A stretch of 17,169 nucleotides of DNA, taken from contig JAQGGY010000078.1 in NCBI GenBank assembly GCA_028289095.1, forward strand, positions 1 through 17,169. The letters are read 5' to 3'. The position numbers and the translations under genes are program-made. Origin of the DNA: Candidatus Saccharimonadota bacterium (GTDB taxonomy: Bacteria > Patescibacteriota > Saccharimonadia > Saccharimonadales > Saccharimonadaceae). The stretch's first letter is position 1; each line of letters opens with the position of its first letter. Positions 14,921-17,169 of this stretch are shown piece after piece. The notes under the pieces are model-generated. The model was not told where the DNA came from. It saw nothing but the letters and a program-made list of their open reading frames with translations, and did no database searches.

Positions 14921-15634
14921 ATGAAGAATATCCTCCAATTCGTCAAAACCCGTAAAGACATCTTTTCTCGACGTAATATCGTTATAGCTATTTTATTTGC
15001 CATCGGCTTAGCATTGTTTTTATCCATTTATGATGGCGTCCAAGAACAAGAAGATCTTGCGTCCCTAGACGCGCCGCTACTTGCTTGGACTATATCAAGT
15101 TACGACCCAACCCTGGCGACGATTATGCGCGTTATTACCGACTTGTCAGCGCCTATTACACTTAGTATTTTTACGTTAGGTAGCGCTGCAGTATGGGCAT
15201 GGCGTAAAAAAGATTTTTGGCGTCCGACGTTATTTGTTTTTGCTATGACATTGGCATACATCACATCGGCAGTTATTAAAATATTTACCGCCCGTGAACG
15301 ACCGACGGCTACTGACTTGCTTGAATCACATGCGGCCGTATCGTATTCCTTCCCGTCAGGGCATACACTTGGCATTGCAGTATTACTGTTTACGCTCAGC
15401 TATTTTTTCTGCGTCGCATCACCCACAATACGTCGCGTCATATTATGGGCAGCAGCAACCGCAATTGGTATTATTTTAGTAGCATTTAGTCGCATTTATT
15501 TAGGGTATCATTGGCTAACGGACGTTACTGCGTCAGTCGGCTTAGCATTCGTCATCCTAGCAATCGTTATAGCTGTTGATACGTATGCATCGGTATGGAT
15601 TCGGCGCAAGGCCACTTCACTACTTCAAAAGTAA
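14921..15634 (+). CDS. PAP2-family membrane phosphatase, candidate undecaprenyl-diphosphate phosphatase
   Basis: The 237-residue polytopic protein has all three PAP2 signatures: K120-x6-RP (KIFTARERP), PSGH (145-148) and SRxxxxxHxxxD (S190, R191, H197, D201). The conserved His residues carry out phosphoryl transfer. Family members dephosphorylate lipid phosphates; BcrC-type enzymes convert undecaprenyl diphosphate to the monophosphate on the outer face of the membrane. Pairing with a DedA protein supports a carrier-recycling role, although phosphatidylglycerophosphate or phosphatidate phosphatase activity cannot be excluded. The start follows dedA by eight bases, with only a weak AGAAAGAAG upstream. 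The 3' end overlaps the convergent uvrA end by 15 bases. Confidence 0.93.
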   Translation: MKNILQFVKTRKDIFSRRNIVIAILFAIGLALFLSIYDGVQEQEDLASLDAPLLAWTISSYDPTLATIMRVITDLSAPITLSIFTLGSAAVWAWRKKDFWRPTLFVFAMTLAYITSAVIKIFTARERPTATDLLESHAAVSYSFPSGHTLGIAVLLFTLSYFFCVASPTIRRVILWAAATAIGIILVAFSRIYLGYHWLTDVTASVGLAFVILAIVIAVDTYASVWIRRKATSLLQK

Positions 15635-17169
15635 TTTCAGATATTTACCTGTAAATGACGCTTTGACCTTTGTGATTTCTTCGGGCGTACCCTCGGCAAC
15701 AACCACACCGCCACCCAGTCCACCTTCAGGACCCATGTCGATAATATGATCGGCAGCTTTTATAACATCTAAGTTATGTTCAATAATGACCATACTGTTA
15801 CCGCCCTCGACGAGCTTTTGTAAAATACCAAGCAATCGCTTAACGTCCGCGCTATGTAACCCAGTCGTTGGTTCATCTAAAATATATAATGTTTTTCCCG
15901 TTGCACGACGTGATAATTCGGTGGCAAGTTTAATACGCTGTGCTTCACCACCACTAAACGTTGTTGCTGGTTGGCCTAAATGAATATAACCCAGCCCTAC
16001 TTCAACGAGGGTCGTCAGCTTGCGTGCAATCGACGGAATGTTTTCAAAAAACACTGCTGCTTCTTCGACGGTCATTGCTAGCACGTCGCTAATTGTTTTA
16101 TCCTTGAATTTTATTTCCAGTGCTTCACGGTTGTATCGCTTACCTTTACATACATCACACACGACATACACGTCAGGCAAAAAGTGCATTTCAATTTTAA
16201 TCATGCCGTCGCCCTGGCAATTTTCGCAGCGGCCGCCTTTGACATTAAAGCTAAAACGCCCAGCTTTGTAACCACGGATATTCGCTTCTGGGGTGCCCGC
16301 GAACAGCTCGCGGATTGGTGTAAATACACCTGTATAAGTGGCTGGATTTGATCGTGGCGTACGGCCGATTGCTGATTGATCAATGACGATTGCTTTGTCG
16401 AGGTATTTAATACCTTCGATGTTTTCATGTGCACCAGGCACGACGTGTGAACGATGCAACCGTGCCGATAATTCCTTAGCTAAGATGTCATTTACTAACG
16501 TCGATTTACCACTACCGCTCACACCGCTAACAACCGTCAAAACGCCAAGCGGAAACGCAACATCAATATTTTTCAGGTTATTTTCGCGAGCACCGCGAAT
16601 CACTAACTGACGGTCCTTTATAATCGTCCGTCGTTTTTTAGGGACATCAATTTTTTCTTTACCAGAAAGATAGCGGCCAGTTATACTATCCGGATTTTTC
16701 GCTACTTCATCAGGTGTACCCGCCGCAACCACCCGTCCACCAGCAATACCCGCGCCAGGCCCGATATCTAGCAAATAGTCTGCATGACGAATTGTATCTT
16801 CGTCATGTTCGACAACCAGCACTGTATTACCTAAATCACGCAAGTGTTTTAATGTTGTAATTAGCCGATCATTATCGCGTTGATGCAGTCCGATCGATGG
16901 CTCGTCTAATACATACAGCACACCCTGCAGTCCAGATCCGATTTGTGTCGCCAATCGGATACGTTGTGCCTCGCCACCCGAAAGTGTATTTGCCGCCCGT
17001 GCAAGTTCGAGGTAACTAAGCCCAACGTTGCTCATAAAGCCGAGCCTGGCATTAATTTCTTTCATTATCTGACGCGCAATAAACAACTCTTGTTCGGATA
17101 ATTTCAGCGTATTGGTAAACAAATCTAGTGCATCATCGACGCCCAAATTACATATATCCATGATGCTTA
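15620..17169 (-). CDS. uvrA: UvrABC excinuclease subunit A, C-terminal part (5' end beyond the window)
   Basis: UvrA is the damage-sensing ATPase of nucleotide excision repair and loads UvrB at lesions. About 516 C-terminal residues are visible, and the frame stays open through the right edge, so the Met at 17161 is internal. Visible motifs in order: first signature LSGGEAQRIRLATQIGS, first Walker B YVLDEPSIGLHQRDN, second Walker A GVSGSGKST, zinc module CENC-x19-CDVC, second signature FSGGEAQRIKLATELSRR, and second Walker B LYILDEPTTGLHSAD. Full-length UvrA is about 940 residues, so a little over half is present. No degradation is seen. The gene ends tail-to-tail with the PAP2 gene. Confidence 0.97.
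   Translation of the reverse strand, partial: SIMDICNLGVDDALDLFTNTLKLSEQELFIARQIMKEINARLGFMSNVGLSYLELARAANTLSGGEAQRIRLATQIGSGLQGVLYVLDEPSIGLHQRDNDRLITTLKHLRDLGNTVLVVEHDEDTIRHADYLLDIGPGAGIAGGRVVAAGTPDEVAKNPDSITGRYLSGKEKIDVPKKRRTIIKDRQLVIRGARENNLKNIDVAFPLGVLTVVSGVSGSGKSTLVNDILAKELSARLHRSHVVPGAHENIEGIKYLDKAIVIDQSAIGRTPRSNPATYTGVFTPIRELFAGTPEANIRGYKAGRFSFNVKGGRCENCQGDGMIKIEMHFLPDVYVVCDVCKGKRYNREALEIKFKDKTISDVLAMTVEEAAVFFENIPSIARKLTTLVEVGLGYIHLGQPATTFSGGEAQRIKLATELSRRATGKTLYILDEPTTGLHSADVKRLLGILQKLVEGGNSMVIIEHNLDVIKAADHIIDMGPEGGLGGGVVVAEGTPEEITKVKASFTGKYLKLLLK

Noticed and set aside
1..17169. CRISPR arrays, insertion sequences, tRNA or rRNA genes
   Set aside because: No regularly spaced direct repeats, transposase motifs, terminal inverted repeats or tRNA-like cloverleaf sequences were noticed by eye; tRNAscan-SE and a repeat finder would settle it.

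Overview
The window reads as a densely packed chromosomal segment of a Patescibacteria (CPR) genome, most likely a Candidatus Saccharibacteria (TM7) member. This taxonomic call is inferred from the gene set and style: RNase J with a basic N-terminal extension, CTC-type ribosomal protein L25 with an acidic tail, a rhodanese-type tRNA hydroxylase, a divergent DEAH helicase and several large unrecognised envelope proteins. TGA is used as a stop (10433-10435), so the UGA-to-glycine code of Gracilibacteria/Absconditabacteria does not apply. No tRNA, rRNA, IS element, prophage or CRISPR array was seen.

Layout. Positions 1-4389 (minus strand) hold a three-gene unit read right to left: a single-pass membrane protein with an unrecognised extracytoplasmic domain, a soluble coiled-coil protein with a basic tail, and a membrane-anchored cell-wall hydrolase. 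The hydrolase combines a lysozyme-like domain with an M23 (LytM) endopeptidase domain and is cut by the left edge. The first two genes are joined by a 1-base TAATG overlap; the hydrolase follows 32 bases later. This is the most unusual part of the window: a candidate envelope or peptidoglycan-remodelling module that I cannot match to a named system. A 404-base gene-poor region (4390-4793) with a promoter and several short palindromes lies upstream.

Positions 4794-7582 carry divergent genes: trhO (minus strand, apparently leaderless) and an ABCB-type exporter half-transporter (plus strand). Positions 7637-10435 carry RNase J and a 178-residue protein of unknown function, each with a strong sigma-70-type promoter and a structured or long leader. 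A strong hairpin terminator (10468-10508) separates these from the convergent DEAH-box helicase (10519-13308, minus).

Positions 13432-14227 carry ribosomal protein L25 (minus) with its own promoter and terminator. Divergent from it, and sharing promoter DNA, is a dedA-pap2 pair (plus), which fits undecaprenyl-phosphate carrier recycling. The pair runs tail-to-tail into the C-terminal half of uvrA (minus), overlapping it by 15 bases and cut by the right edge.

Together the window mixes housekeeping functions (RNA decay, RNA helicase, ribosome, tRNA modification, nucleotide excision repair) with envelope functions (carrier-lipid recycling, wall hydrolase module, exporter).
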